Below are positions 38,219 to 47,703 of a DNA stretch of 64,000 nucleotides, one piece after another. Location of the stretch: contig NVUX02000090.1 in NCBI GenBank assembly GCA_002402045.2, forward strand, positions 1 to 64,000. The letters run 5' to 3'. The notes under the pieces are model-generated. The model was not told the origin of the DNA and made no database searches. It saw only the letters and a program-made list of their open reading frames with translations. The position numbers were made by a program, and so were the translations under genes. Source of the stretch: Paracoccaceae bacterium. GTDB taxonomy: Bacteria > Pseudomonadota > Alphaproteobacteria > Rhodobacterales > Rhodobacteraceae. Numbering within the stretch: the first letter of the stretch is position 1; every line of letters starts with the position of its first letter.

Positions 38219-38824
38219 ATGTTTTATCGCCCCGAAAACAACGACCACGGCCTGCCGCATAATCCGTTTAAAGCCATCGTATCGCCCCGCCCTATTGGCT
38301 GGATTTCGACCCAAAGCGAAAACGGCATCGCCAACCTCGCGCCTTATTCCTTTTTTAACGCCCTGTGTGACAATCCTCCCATGGTTATGTTTGCCTCTAC
38401 CGGCCAAAAGCCAGACCAGCCAAAGGGCAAAGACAGCCTTGCCAATATCATCGCCACCGGCGAATTTGCGGTTAACATCGTGTCTTATGCGCTGAAAGAC
38501 CAAATGAATGCTTCGGCGGCGTCGTTCCCCGCCGACGTAGACGAATTTAAGGCCGCTGGCTTAACCAAAGCCGCGGGTAGAGCCATTCGCGCCCCGCATG
38601 TGGGCGAGGCCCCCGCCGTGTTGGAGTGCAAGCTTTACAAAATAGTCGATCTGCCGGGGGCGTCAAATAGCATGGTGATTGGCGAGGTCGTCGGCGTGCA
38701 CATGAAGGATGACTTCATTGTGAACGGCCAATTTGATGTGACCCGCTATCGCCCCCTTTCCCGCCTAGGCTATATGGATTACGCTGCGGTAGAAAACGTG
38801 TTTTCAATTAAAAAACCAGCCTAG
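38219..38824 (+). CDS. flavin reductase-like FMN-binding protein
   Basis: 201 residues; split-barrel FMN-binding fold of the flavin reductase family. Family stretches are PRPIGWISTQSENGIANLAPYSFFNALCDNPP (read in two parts, about 22-53), FAVNIVSYALKDQMN and VIGEVVGVHMKDDFI. Start at 38219 (MFYRPENNDHGLPHNP); upstream frame lacks similarity. Ten bases before mtnP. Could supply reduced flavin to a monooxygenase, but the partner is unknown. Confidence 0.85.
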   Translation: MFYRPENNDHGLPHNPFKAIVSPRPIGWISTQSENGIANLAPYSFFNALCDNPPMVMFASTGQKPDQPKGKDSLANIIATGEFAVNIVSYALKDQMNASAASFPADVDEFKAAGLTKAAGRAIRAPHVGEAPAVLECKLYKIVDLPGASNSMVIGEVVGVHMKDDFIVNGQFDVTRYRPLSRLGYMDYAAVENVFSIKKPA

Positions 38825-38833
38825 GAGCAGACT

Positions 38834-39706
38834 ATGGAAACCATGATCGGGGTGATCGGCGGCAGCGGTGTTTATGATATCGACGGGCTGGAGAATGCAA
38901 AGTGGCAAGCGGTTGAAAGCCCGTGGGGCACGCCCTCAGACGAGATTTTAACAGGCACCCTAAACGGCGTTAAAATGGCATTCCTACCGCGTCACGGGCG
39001 GGGGCATGTGCATTCACCTTCCACCATTCCATACCGCGCCAATATTGACGCGCTCAAGCGCCTTGGTGTTACCGATATCATCTCAGTTTCGGCCTGTGGC
39101 AGCTTTCGCGAGGGCATGGCCCCCGGCGATTTTGTCATCATTGACCAGTTCATTGACCGCACGTTTGCCCGCGAAAAAAGCTTTTTTGGCACCGGCTGCG
39201 TTGGCCATGTTTCGGTGGCGCACCCCACCTGCGCACGGCTGGGTGTCGCCTGCCTTGAGGCCGCCAAAGCCGCGGGCGTAACTGTGCATAATGGCGGCAC
39301 CTATCTCGCGATGGAAGGCCCGCAGTTTTCCTCTATTGCCGAAAGCAAAATGTATCGTGAAAGCTGGGGCGTTGATGTAATAGGCATGACCAATATGCCT
39401 GAAGCCAAGCTCGCCCGTGAGGCCGAAATGTGCTATGCTAGCGTGGCCATGATTACTGATTTTGATAGCTGGCACCCCGACCACGGCGCGGTGAATATCA
39501 CCGAAATCATCAAGGTGCTCACCGGCAATGCCGACAAAGCCCGCACCCTTGTAAAAGGCCTGCCCGCACGCCTAGGCGCCACCCGCGCGCCTTGCCCAAA
39601 TGGCTGCGACCACGCGCTGGATTTCGCGATCATGACCGCCCCCGAGGCCCGCGACCCCGCGCTCATCGCCAAGCTAGACGCCGTGGCGGGGCGGGTTTTG
39701 AAGTAA
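38834..39706 (+). CDS. mtnP: S-methyl-5'-thioadenosine phosphorylase
   Basis: Cleaves methylthioadenosine to adenine and methylthioribose 1-phosphate, part of methionine salvage. 290 residues; GVIGGSGVYDIDGLE at the N-terminus, FLPRHGRGHVHSPSTIPYRA (about 50-69), TYLAMEGPQFSSIAES and the active-site MTNMPEAKLARE. GGAG lies nine bases upstream. The apt gene 4 kb downstream recycles the adenine released. Confidence 0.95.
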   Translation: METMIGVIGGSGVYDIDGLENAKWQAVESPWGTPSDEILTGTLNGVKMAFLPRHGRGHVHSPSTIPYRANIDALKRLGVTDIISVSACGSFREGMAPGDFVIIDQFIDRTFAREKSFFGTGCVGHVSVAHPTCARLGVACLEAAKAAGVTVHNGGTYLAMEGPQFSSIAESKMYRESWGVDVIGMTNMPEAKLAREAEMCYASVAMITDFDSWHPDHGAVNITEIIKVLTGNADKARTLVKGLPARLGATRAPCPNGCDHALDFAIMTAPEARDPALIAKLDAVAGRVLK

Positions 39707-39792
39707 GACAGTAGCAACATTATCCAGTGGTTAAGACGTGCGGATATGGTCTCAATTTCAGCGCTATGCACACTGCAATCACGAATCTCTCG

Positions 39793-39816
39793 ATCCATCC
39801 AAAATATGGGATGGAT
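39793..39816 (+). repeat. 8-base inverted repeat upstream of SDR-DoxX gene
   Basis: ATCCATCC, loop AAAATATG, GGATGGAT in the 167-base gap after mtnP. Could be the mtnP stop signal or an operator for the following gene. The gene itself has a strong GGAGGT ribosome site at 39865-39870. Confidence 0.5.
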
Positions 39817-39873
39817 TGCCAGAGTAGCCACCCTCCCGTAGAGTAGCTGTGCGCACCCACCTCTGGAGGTAAT

Positions 39874-41139
39874 ATGCACATCTTCCTGCTCGGCGCAGAC
39901 GGTTTTATCGGGCGGCACATCGCCACTCACCTGCGCCAACATGGCCACCATGTTATGGCCTGCGCACGCCGTATTTCAGCACTGGAGCAAATGGGGTTTA
40001 CCACCTTTCAGGCCGACCTCACCAAGCCCGTTAACTGGGCTGAGGCGCTGGAAGGTTGTGATGCCATCGTGAATGCCGCTGGCCTGCTGAACGGTTCTGA
40101 AGCCCACATGCACGCCGTGCACTCAAAGGCCCCCGCCGCGCTTTACGCGGCAGCAAAGCAAGCCAACCTGCGCAAAATAATCCTAATTTCGGCTGTGGGC
40201 ATCGAGGCAAATACCCCTTTCGCTCGCCACCGCAGCGAAGGCGAAGCAGTGGCCTTAGCCTCTGGCCTCCCCACCGTCATCCTGCGCCCCTCCATGGTGC
40301 TCGGCGAAACCAGTTATGGCGGCTCGTCGCTCATGCGCGCCCTTGCCGCCCTGCCGCTTATAACCCCAATGGTTGGGAGTGGCGCGCAAGCGTTTGACCC
40401 GATCCACACGGATGACCTCGCCGCCACCGTACGGCAAGCGCTGGAGACCGACGCCCTTGACGGGCAAACCCTTAGCCCTTGCGGCCCCGAGCGCGTAACG
40501 CAATCCGAGATGCTGGCCGCTATGCGCGCATGGCTGGGCCGCGCTCCCGCACGTGCTGTTTCCCTACCACTCCCGCTGGCCCGCGCCATGGGGTGGCTGG
40601 GCGAAAAGCTAAAGTTGGGGCCGATTTCCTCTGCGGCGGTTGCGCAACTTGAGAGGGGTGTCATCGCAGATTACCCCGCTTTTACCAAAGCCACTGGCCA
40701 GCTGCCGCGCGGGTTCTCCGAAATGCTGGCCCAGCGCCCCGCTGGCACCCAAGACCTGTGGCACGCGCGGCTTTACCTTGTGCGCCCGCTCATCCGATTT
40801 GCACTTTTGTTTATGTGGCTACTTTCAGGCCTCGTGGGCTTATTTTTACCGCCTGAGCGGTTTCTGGATGGCCTTAACGGCGTGCCGCTTTCAGGCCAAG
40901 CGCTCACCATAGCAGCCCGCGGAGCTGGCTTTGTAGACGTGGCCATTGCCTTCGGGCTGCTCGTAGCGTGGCGTTTGCCAAAGCTCGCGCTGCTACAGCT
41001 CGCAATGGTGGGCAGCTACACGCTGGCTTTTGGCCTAATGGCCCCGGCCCTTTGGCTGGAGCCATATGGCGGATTGCTGAAAAACATTCCTATTCTCTGC
41101 CTGATCTGGGTTCACCTCATCCTTGAAGAGGAGCGCTAG
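39874..41139 (+). CDS. NAD(P)-binding SDR protein fused to a DoxX-like membrane domain
   Basis: 421 residues. The N-terminal 290 form an atypical SDR (NDUFA9/NmrA-like): HIFLLGADGFIGRHIATHL, DAIVNAAGLLNG, ILRPSMVLGETSYGGSSL. From about 295 on there are four hydrophobic segments (RPLIRFALLFMWLLSGLVGLF onward) of DoxX type. Such fusions are seen in proteobacteria with a DUF2269 neighbour, as here. Role unknown; possibly membrane redox or quinone-linked. The stop codon directly abuts the ATG of the next gene. Confidence 0.82.
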   Translation: MHIFLLGADGFIGRHIATHLRQHGHHVMACARRISALEQMGFTTFQADLTKPVNWAEALEGCDAIVNAAGLLNGSEAHMHAVHSKAPAALYAAAKQANLRKIILISAVGIEANTPFARHRSEGEAVALASGLPTVILRPSMVLGETSYGGSSLMRALAALPLITPMVGSGAQAFDPIHTDDLAATVRQALETDALDGQTLSPCGPERVTQSEMLAAMRAWLGRAPARAVSLPLPLARAMGWLGEKLKLGPISSAAVAQLERGVIADYPAFTKATGQLPRGFSEMLAQRPAGTQDLWHARLYLVRPLIRFALLFMWLLSGLVGLFLPPERFLDGLNGVPLSGQALTIAARGAGFVDVAIAFGLLVAWRLPKLALLQLAMVGSYTLAFGLMAPALWLEPYGGLLKNIPILCLIWVHLILEEER

Positions 41140-41610
41140 ATGGACTGGTATGAGCTGACAAAATGGCTGCACATCATCGGCTCCACTGTGCTTTTTGGCA
41201 CCGGCGCGGGCACGGCCTTTCAAATGGTGATGGCTATGCAAACCGGCGACCCAAAGGTGGTGGCCGCTGTGGCCCGCAATGTGGTGATCGCTGACTGGGT
41301 GTTCACCACCCCTGCGGGCATAATTCAGCCCATCTCCGGCATTGCGCTGGTTTACCTCGCCGGATACTCCCTTGCCGAGCCTTGGCTGCTGCTGGTTTAC
41401 GCGCTTTACATAATCGCCTTTATCGCATGGGTGCCCGTGGTGTGGCTTCAGCATCGCATCCGTGATCTGGCCACGGCCTCTGCTGCCACCGGCCAACCAC
41501 TTTGCAAAAAATGCCTTCGATATTACCGCCTATGGTTCGCCCTCGGCTGGCCCGCCTTTATTGCACTTATGGGCATTTTCTGGTTAATGGTAACCAAGCC
41601 ACAATTCTGA
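41140..41610 (+). CDS. DUF2269 family membrane protein
   Basis: 156 residues, four hydrophobic segments. DUF2269 features: WLHIIGSTVLFGTGAGTAF at the start with a conserved His, and WVFTTPAGIIQPISGI. Zero spacing to the SDR-DoxX gene indicates one functional unit. Biochemical role unknown. Confidence 0.85.
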   Translation: MDWYELTKWLHIIGSTVLFGTGAGTAFQMVMAMQTGDPKVVAAVARNVVIADWVFTTPAGIIQPISGIALVYLAGYSLAEPWLLLVYALYIIAFIAWVPVVWLQHRIRDLATASAATGQPLCKKCLRYYRLWFALGWPAFIALMGIFWLMVTKPQF

Positions 41611-41630
41611 CGGTTGAAAGAAGCAAGCCA

Positions 41631-41822
41631 ATGTATACCGCTATTATGACGGTCACCGACCTTTTGCTCGCGTTTTATAGCGTTATTATTCCAACTGCCA
41701 TTTTCCTCTATGCTGGCTACAAACAGCGCCCGCGTGTGTTGTATATTCTGGCTTATACTGCGGGTGTGTGCGGCATCACATATTGGATGACCAGCGCCCC
41801 AGGCCCCTCGGCACCAATGTAG
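41631..41822 (+). CDS. small two-helix membrane protein, unknown
   Basis: 63 residues (MYTAIMTVTDLLLAFYSVII at the start) with two hydrophobic helices at about 8-28 and 36-52 and a short Pro-rich tail. Twenty bases after the DUF2269 gene with a GAAAGAAG ribosome-like site. It overlaps the next gene by up to 55 bases in another frame. Confidence 0.5.
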   Translation: MYTAIMTVTDLLLAFYSVIIPTAIFLYAGYKQRPRVLYILAYTAGVCGITYWMTSAPGPSAPM

Positions 41823-42589
41823 GCTCGGCCTACGCCCGCGCATTATTCCCGCCATGGGTAGAGACCTCCATCCTTACGGTGCTCGCCTTGGTCTCGTTAA
41901 CGGCTGTGTTCCTACTGGCTCGATTTATCGGCAAAAAACGCGGTGCCATTGCCACACCACCACGGATGGACGGGCTAGATCTCTCCTTTCTGGGAGTGGT
42001 GGCTTTTATCGCAGCCACATTTTTGCCACTTGAAACCATGCGCAATTCGCTGGAGCAGCGCATCCCCAACCCCGCCAAATATGTAGATCTTGATACCAGA
42101 TTAACCCCGCAAACCCTGCTTCAAACCCACTACAGCCCCCTGTATCCGGCAACACAGCTTCAAATCGGCGATGCCGAGTGGCGGCTCGCAGCCACGCTGC
42201 CGCAGGCTCTTAAAGATATGTATCTGGTCGATAACGGCGGTGGTTATGCTTGGCTTTACCTGCCAACAACTGAAAACCCACGCTCTTATCTGGTTGATTG
42301 GCGCCCCATTGCCGGCCCAACCGGCGGGAGCTGGCGTACCCTTTCAAAGCTTGGCTATGCGTCTGGGTTGCGGGCAGACAGAGACTGGAAAAACACGGTC
42401 TTTCCGCCCGAAGCCGAAGACTGGATCATAATAAGCGAGAACTGGCCCTATATTATTTTCCTTGAAAAGCAGGAGAGCAGCATGCGGGTAGGGTTTGCGA
42501 ATATGGCAAACGACCTCACAAACGAAAACCCGCTATTTTTAGAGAGCTTCAGTAGCTTTATCGACGCCGCGCGCCTGCGCATCCACTAA
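41768..42589 (+). CDS. membrane-anchored SMI1/KNR4 (SUKH)-like protein
   Basis: Up to 273 residues. Two hydrophobic helices at about 33-55 and 72-88, then a soluble domain whose LPQALKDMYLVDNGGGYAWLYL fragment (read as LPQALKDMYLVDNGG / GYAWLYL) fits the SUKH pattern of a helix ending in NGG followed by strands, and which ends with a helix (NPLFLESFSSFIDAARL). The start is uncertain: GTG at 41768 or TTG at 41783, both overlapping the upstream small gene. Second SUKH-like gene in this window. Function unknown. Confidence 0.5.
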   Translation: MRHHILDDQRPRPLGTNVGSAYARALFPPWVETSILTVLALVSLTAVFLLARFIGKKRGAIATPPRMDGLDLSFLGVVAFIAATFLPLETMRNSLEQRIPNPAKYVDLDTRLTPQTLLQTHYSPLYPATQLQIGDAEWRLAATLPQALKDMYLVDNGGGYAWLYLPTTENPRSYLVDWRPIAGPTGGSWRTLSKLGYASGLRADRDWKNTVFPPEAEDWIIISENWPYIIFLEKQESSMRVGFANMANDLTNENPLFLESFSSFIDAARLRIH

Positions 42590-42696
42590 GAAGCGCGCCT
42601 GCGCATAATTATCCGCCGGACCCACCGGATTTGGTTTGCAGTGGCGGGTGCAACGCTTATAGTGCCAGCGGGCAGCATATTATTGAGGGCCACAAA

Positions 42697-43683
42697 ATGG
42701 GCAACGGCATTATACTCGGGCGTTTTATGCCCCCCCATGAGGGCCACGTGGCGCTGGTGCGCACGGCCACCCATTTGGTGGATCGCCTCACCATTGTGCT
42801 GGCCTGCGCCAAATCAGACCCCATTCCTGCGGGCATTCGCCAAGGTTGGATGGAAAGCCTGTTTCCGAAGGCCCGCGTGGTGCTGCACTGCACAGATGAG
42901 CCGCTGGAAACCCGCGATCCTGCATGGGCCGATATCATCCGGCAGCTCCACCCAGAGCCTATCCACCGCGTGGTTGGCTCTGAGGATTACCTTGTGCCAC
43001 TCGCCAAAGCTTTGAGCGCACAGCATTTTATTCTTGACCCAATGTGGATGGCCTTCCCCGCCAACTCTGCCGATATCCGGAAAGACCCTTATGCGCACTG
43101 GTATAGCCTGCCGAGCTATGTGCGCCCGTGGTTCCAAAAACGCCTTACGCTGGTCGGCCCGGAAAGCACCGGAAAATCCTATATGGCCGACCTTTTGGCG
43201 CAGGAATTCGGCGGGCCATATGTACCCGAATATGGCCGTCCGTATGAGAAATACCGCACCCCCGGCGATTATCGCCCCGAGGAGCTGCACTATATTGTAG
43301 ACGGCCACGAAGCCCACCGCAAAACCCTTTCCATGAAGGCGGGGCCTATCCTTTTTGAAGATACCGACCCGCTGCTCACCGCCGTATGGGCCGAAATGCT
43401 GCTCGGCCGCCCACTGCCCAGCCTTGAGGCGCGCATAGAGCTGCCCGAGCATTACCTGCTACTAGACGCCAATACGCCGTGGGCCGAAGACCCGCTGCGC
43501 TATTACGCCAAGCAAGACATGCGTGAGAAGTTTTTCGCCAAAATCGAGACCAAGCTTAAGGCCCATGGCGCCAGTTACACCCTCATCCACGGCAGCTTTG
43601 AGGAGCGCGAAGCGCAAGCCATTGCCGTGGTCAAAAACATGTTAAAAACTCCGAAAGGCGCAGGAAATGCTCCCCAAAGCTGA
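42697..43683 (+). CDS. NadR-like protein: nicotinamide-nucleotide adenylyltransferase plus ribosylnicotinamide kinase
   Basis: 328 residues. N-terminal nucleotidyltransferase domain (1-145) with [13 protein letters not shown] (HxGH) and the ISSTxxR-like region near 130; C-terminal P-loop kinase domain (145-320) with [16 protein letters not shown] (about 150-165) and [13 protein letters not shown]. Lacks the N-terminal DNA-binding domain of enterobacterial NadR, so it should be an enzyme only, salvaging nicotinamide riboside/mononucleotide to NAD. Overlaps apt by 17 bases. Confidence 0.85.
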   Translation: MGNGIILGRFMPPHEGHVALVRTATHLVDRLTIVLACAKSDPIPAGIRQGWMESLFPKARVVLHCTDEPLETRDPAWADIIRQLHPEPIHRVVGSEDYLVPLAKALSAQHFILDPMWMAFPANSADIRKDPYAHWYSLPSYVRPWFQKRLTLVGPESTGKSYMADLLAQEFGGPYVPEYGRPYEKYRTPGDYRPEELHYIVDGHEAHRKTLSMKAGPILFEDTDPLLTAVWAEMLLGRPLPSLEARIELPEHYLLLDANTPWAEDPLRYYAKQDMREKFFAKIETKLKAHGASYTLIHGSFEEREAQAIAVVKNMLKTPKGAGNAPQS

Positions 43684-44206
43684 CGTTAAAGATTACATCC
43701 GCACGATCCCGGACTTCCCCCATAAAGGCATTATGTTTCGCGATGTCACCACGCTATTCAGTGACCCGCGCGGCTTTCGCATGTGCATAGACCAGCTGCT
43801 AAGCCCCTATGCCGGCATGCAAATTGACAAAGTTGTAGGCCTTGAGGCGCGCGGTTTTATCCTTGGCGGCGCGGTGGCGCACCAGTTATCAGTGGGCTTT
43901 GTGCCTATCCGCAAAAAAGGCAAGCTGCCGGGTAAAACCATTGAGCAAGACTATAAGCTTGAATACGGCGAAGCCACGATGGAAATCCATGAAGATGCCA
44001 TTCTCCCCGGCGAAAAAATTCTTGTGGTCGATGATCTGCTGGCTACCGGCGGCACCTGCGAGGCCAGCATAAAACTAATCGAGCGCCTCGGCGGCGAGAT
44101 CATCTCAGCCGCCTTTGTGGTCGATCTACCCGAGCTTGGCGGCCGCGCGCGGCTAGAGGCCATGGGCATAGACCTACATTGGCTATGTGATTACGAAGGG
44201 GCGTAG
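43667..44206 (+). CDS. apt: adenine phosphoribosyltransferase
   Basis: Adenine plus PRPP to AMP. 179 residues; PRPP motif [20 protein letters not shown] (about 122-141), [15 protein letters not shown] (about 57-71) and [20 protein letters not shown] ribosome site lies inside the end of the NadR-like gene. Completes recycling of adenine made by MtnP. Confidence 0.96.
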   Translation: MLPKADVKDYIRTIPDFPHKGIMFRDVTTLFSDPRGFRMCIDQLLSPYAGMQIDKVVGLEARGFILGGAVAHQLSVGFVPIRKKGKLPGKTIEQDYKLEYGEATMEIHEDAILPGEKILVVDDLLATGGTCEASIKLIERLGGEIISAAFVVDLPELGGRARLEAMGIDLHWLCDYEGA

Positions 44207-44467
44207 GTCTTGCAAAAGAACCTCAAATTATTCTGCAAACGGTAACACTTCCTCAACTAATTAACCAATATAAAGAGTTATCCCGATGAATTCGGGGCCA
44301 CTTGCAAACCTCAGACGGCCAAAGTCTGATTGTGCCTCTCCGCTCGAATGGCGGGGGGGCATATTTATATCACCAGCAAGATGCAAAAAGCGGGCTCGAG
44401 GCCCTTCGGTGGATCTGAGCTTGCTCTATTACCACTGACGCTGCGCTCAGCGGTTTACGTGGCAAGG
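44207..44467. other. non-coding gap, convergent genes, small hairpin
   Basis: Between convergent apt and the FAD dehydrogenase gene. CCCGA-TGAAT-TCGGG hairpin at 44282-44296 and CAGAC..GTCTG at 44312-44327. No T-run. The sequence looks more AT-rich than coding parts in its first half. No credible gene. Confidence 0.5.
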
Positions 44468-45868
44468 CTAGGCTTTAATAACCACTCCGGGGTTCATAAT
44501 CCCCACCGGATCCAGCGCCATTTTAATCCGGCGCATCGCGTTTATCCTGCCCGCGTCTCCATAGCGTTGCAAATCATCCACTTTTAGCCGACCAACCCCG
44601 TGCTCGGCGCTAAAGCTACCATGAAATTCATCAACAATATCAAAGATAGTCCGGGCAATATCCGCCCGCTGATCCGCATATTCTGAACGGTTCTTCCCCT
44701 TGGGCGGAAAGACATTGTAGTGTAAATTACCATCACCCATGTGGCCAAAGCAGTTAACTCTAAGCCCCGCAGGCACCGCTTTACGCGCGCTTTCAATAAA
44801 AGCCGGCACATCGCTCACCGGCACTGAAATGTCATGCGACGAAATCGCCCCAATGCGCTTGTTCGCCTCTGGAATAGTTTCGCGCAGCGCCCAAAAATGC
44901 GTCCGTTGCGTCTCATTTTGCGCGATCACCGCGTCGGTAACCTGCCCACTCTCAAGCGCCATGGCCAGCACGTTTTCCAGTAGCTCCGAAAGCGAAGCCG
45001 CGCCACTAATTTCCAGCAAAACACACCATTCGTTCGCCATCGGAGGCCGCAGATCAAATCCGGTTTCCAACAGAAAATCAAATCCAGCTCGATGAATAAG
45101 CTCAAACCCCGTGACCGCCCCTGCCATTGCCCCTTCCAGCGCATGCAAAAGCCCCAGCGCTGCCTTAGGCGAGGGCACCGCCACAAAAGCCGTATGCCGC
45201 GCTTCTGGCATCGAATAAAGCCGCAGCACTGCCGCAGTTATCACGCCAAGGCTCCCCTCAGAGCCAATCATCAGATCACGCATATCGTAGCCGGTATTGT
45301 CTTTGTGTAGCCGCTTTAAGCCGCCAATCACGGTGCCATCCGCCAGCACGGCTTCCAACCCCATGCACAAGGCGCGGGCATTGCCATAACGCAGCACATT
45401 AACCCCGCCCGCATTGGTCGCCAAATTTCCGCCAATCCGGCATGAGCCTTCCGAGGCCAGCCTAAGCGGAAACATCCGCCCCGCCCCCTCGGCCGCCGTA
45501 TGAATATCCGCCAGCACCGCGCCCGCTTCCACGGTCATCGTGTTGTTTTCCGGCGATATTTCTCGAATTTCGACCATCCGCTCCAGAGAAAGCAGCAGCG
45601 GCACTGGCCCATCGGCCATCACCTGTCCGCCCACAAGCCCCGTGCCACCACCCAGTGGAACCACCGGCACGCGAGCCGCATTACACGCCGCCAAAACCAG
45701 CGAAACCTCTGCCGTATTAGCCGGCCGCAGCACCGCCGCCGCCTGCCCCTTAAAAAGCCCCCGAGGCTCCTCAATATCACGCGGCTCAACCGCCCGCACG
45801 GCCCCCGCGCCCAGCTTCGCCTCAAGTTCAGTAATCAGCTCCGCCCCAGCACTACACAGCATCCGCAT
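44468..45868 (-). CDS. FAD-binding oxidase (D-2-hydroxyacid dehydrogenase / GlcD-like)
   Basis: 466 residues, VAO/PCMH flavoprotein: FAD-binding VPLGGGTGLVGGQVMADGPV (about 67-86), GGNLATNAGGVNVLRYGNAR (about 140), and a C-terminal FAD-oxidase domain ending GSFSAEHGVGRLK. Catalytic/metal His in CFGHMGDGNLHYN. Oxidises a 2-hydroxyacid such as D-lactate, glycolate or D-2-hydroxyglutarate; which one cannot be read. Starts at 45868 or 45862, overlapping the acetyltransferase 3' end by up to 17 bases; last gene of the thrC-M16-GNAT run. Confidence 0.85.
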   Translation of the reverse strand: MRMLCSAGAELITELEAKLGAGAVRAVEPRDIEEPRGLFKGQAAAVLRPANTAEVSLVLAACNAARVPVVPLGGGTGLVGGQVMADGPVPLLLSLERMVEIREISPENNTMTVEAGAVLADIHTAAEGAGRMFPLRLASEGSCRIGGNLATNAGGVNVLRYGNARALCMGLEAVLADGTVIGGLKRLHKDNTGYDMRDLMIGSEGSLGVITAAVLRLYSMPEARHTAFVAVPSPKAALGLLHALEGAMAGAVTGFELIHRAGFDFLLETGFDLRPPMANEWCVLLEISGAASLSELLENVLAMALESGQVTDAVIAQNETQRTHFWALRETIPEANKRIGAISSHDISVPVSDVPAFIESARKAVPAGLRVNCFGHMGDGNLHYNVFPPKGKNRSEYADQRADIARTIFDIVDEFHGSFSAEHGVGRLKVDDLQRYGDAGRINAMRRIKMALDPVGIMNPGVVIKA

Positions 45869-46439
45869 GCCCCCGCCTATCATCGCGTAAGCGCGCATAA
45901 AGCACATGTGTCCGCCAGCGCCCAGCGATCTGCAAATAGCTCTGCGCCACGCCTTCATACTTGAAGCCGGATTTTTCGAGCACCCCACGTGAAGGCTCGT
46001 TTTCTGGCAAACAGGCCGCCTCGATCCGGCTTATATCAAGCTCATCAAAGGCAAAATCCACAACCATCCCCAGCGCTTCCCGCATAAATCCTTGGCGGGC
46101 AAAATCCGGCCCTATCCAGTAGCCTACGATCGCGGTTTTGGCGGGGCCATAGCGCACATTGCTCAGGTTAAGCGCGCCCATCAAGCGGGCATCTTGTCGC
46201 CGGAATATCAAAAACGAAAACGCGGTTTTGGCTTTGGCCGCCTGCTTTGACCACCCAACCCCGTGGCTATAAAAAGAGCTTCGGCTCTCATAATCGCGCC
46301 CGCGTATCGGCTCCCATTTTTGCAAAAAGTCCACGCCTTCACGCCGCGTCGTCACCCACGGAATATAGTCCGCCCGCTTTGGCAGGCGCAGCTCCAGCCG
46401 CCCGGAAAATAGCACAGGTGTTTTGAGGCCAAAGCCCAT
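45852..46439 (-). CDS. RimJ/RimL-type N-acetyltransferase
   Basis: 195 residues from MGFGLKTPVLFSGRLELRLPKR. GNAT fold: LELRLPKRADYIPW, VGYWIGPDFARQGFMREALG (acetyl-CoA loop) and RIEAACLPENEPSRGVLEKSGFKYEG, typical of ribosomal-protein alanine acetyltransferases. The ATG at 46439 is one base after the peptidase stop. May modify a ribosomal protein N-terminus. Confidence 0.88.
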   Translation of the reverse strand: MGFGLKTPVLFSGRLELRLPKRADYIPWVTTRREGVDFLQKWEPIRGRDYESRSSFYSHGVGWSKQAAKAKTAFSFLIFRRQDARLMGALNLSNVRYGPAKTAIVGYWIGPDFARQGFMREALGMVVDFAFDELDISRIEAACLPENEPSRGVLEKSGFKYEGVAQSYLQIAGRWRTHVLYARLRDDRRGHADAV

Positions 46440-46440
46440 T

Positions 46441-47703
46441 TTACCCCCGAAGGCTTGCGTGTAAATCTGCCATCGACGGCGCACCAGAAATCGGCCCATA
46501 AAGCGCCATCGACATCTCCTGCGCCGCACAAACCGACGCCGCATACTCCCGAAGCCCCGCCACGGTTACGGCCTCAATTTTGGCCACGGCTTCGCTTAAA
46601 TCAGGCACCTTATCCCAAATGCTAATCGCCCGCGCCATGCGCTCGGCCCGCGCCGAAGGGCTTTCCAGCCCCATCAGCATGCCCGCCTTCATTTGCACCT
46701 GTGCCCGTGCCAGCTCCGCCTCCGAAATATCGTCCACCGCGCGCTTCATCTCGGCAATCGTTACCTCGGCCAGCTCGGCAATCTGCTCGCCTGATGTGCC
46801 CGAATAAATCGTGAGCATACCGTTTTCCAGACCCGGCGAAATGCTGGCATAAATACTATAGCAAAGCCCGCGCTTTTCCCGCGCTTCCTGAAACAGCCGC
46901 GAGGTCATCCCGCCCCCCAGCAGCATCGAGTAGACCTGTGCTGTGTAAACATTTGCATCGCGTATTCCCGGCGCGGCAAAGCCCAGCGTAAAATGCGCCT
47001 GCTCAAGGTCTTTCTCCTTGCGCTTTTCCCCGCCAATAAACTTTGCAGCCTCAGCCGCCGGCGCCGCACTTTTTGGCATATCGCCAAACAGCGCCTCAGC
47101 CTGTTTTACAAGTGCTGCAAAATCAACCATCCCCGCGGCCGAGACCACAAGGTTTTCAGCCCCGTAGTGCGTATCCACAAAACCCGAAAGATCAGATTGC
47201 TGAAAGCGTTTCACGTTTTCAGCAGGGCCCAAAATTGGCCGCCCCATCGCCTGATCGGGGTAGGAAACCCCCTGCAACCAGTCAAAAATAACATCGTCCG
47301 GCGTGTCGAGGCTCTGGCCAATTTCAGATAAAATCACCCCGCGCTCAATCTCGATCTCGCGCTCATCAAAGGTGGAATGTCGTAAAATATCACCCAAAAC
47401 ATCCAGCGCCAGCGGCACATCGGCCCCAAGCACACGGGTGTAATACGCCGTCATCTCGCGCGAGGTATAGGCGTTGATAAACCCGCCAACATCCTCAATA
47501 ACCACGGCAATTTCCAACGCGCTGCGCATTTTGGTGCCCTTAAAAGCCATGTGCTCCAAGAAATGCGCAATGCCGTTTTGCGTCGCATCTTCATTGCGCG
47601 CCCCCGCCTGCACCCACACGCCCACGCTTGAGCTTTCAAGCCCAGGCATATGTTCAGCCACAATTGTCAGGCCGTTACTCAGCCGGTGGGTTTCAACGCT
47701 CAT
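46441..47703 (-). CDS. M16-family zinc peptidase (mitochondrial processing peptidase-like)
   Basis: 420 residues. Inverted zinc motif HFLEHMAFKGTKMRS (HxxEH near residue 48) with the distal Glu in VILSEIGQSLD (about 128); two M16 domains, the second with LLGGGMTSRLFQEAREKRGL. Alphaproteobacterial relative of mitochondrial processing peptidase. Its ATG overlaps the thrC stop by four bases. Confidence 0.93.
   Translation of the reverse strand: MSVETHRLSNGLTIVAEHMPGLESSSVGVWVQAGARNEDATQNGIAHFLEHMAFKGTKMRSALEIAVVIEDVGGFINAYTSREMTAYYTRVLGADVPLALDVLGDILRHSTFDEREIEIERGVILSEIGQSLDTPDDVIFDWLQGVSYPDQAMGRPILGPAENVKRFQQSDLSGFVDTHYGAENLVVSAAGMVDFAALVKQAEALFGDMPKSAAPAAEAAKFIGGEKRKEKDLEQAHFTLGFAAPGIRDANVYTAQVYSMLLGGGMTSRLFQEAREKRGLCYSIYASISPGLENGMLTIYSGTSGEQIAELAEVTIAEMKRAVDDISEAELARAQVQMKAGMLMGLESPSARAERMARAISIWDKVPDLSEAVAKIEAVTVAGLREYAASVCAAQEMSMALYGPISGAPSMADLHASLRG

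Noticed and set aside
44330-44587. 85-codon plus-strand frame after apt
   Set aside because: Overlaps the convergent FAD dehydrogenase gene and lacks a ribosome site or family features.
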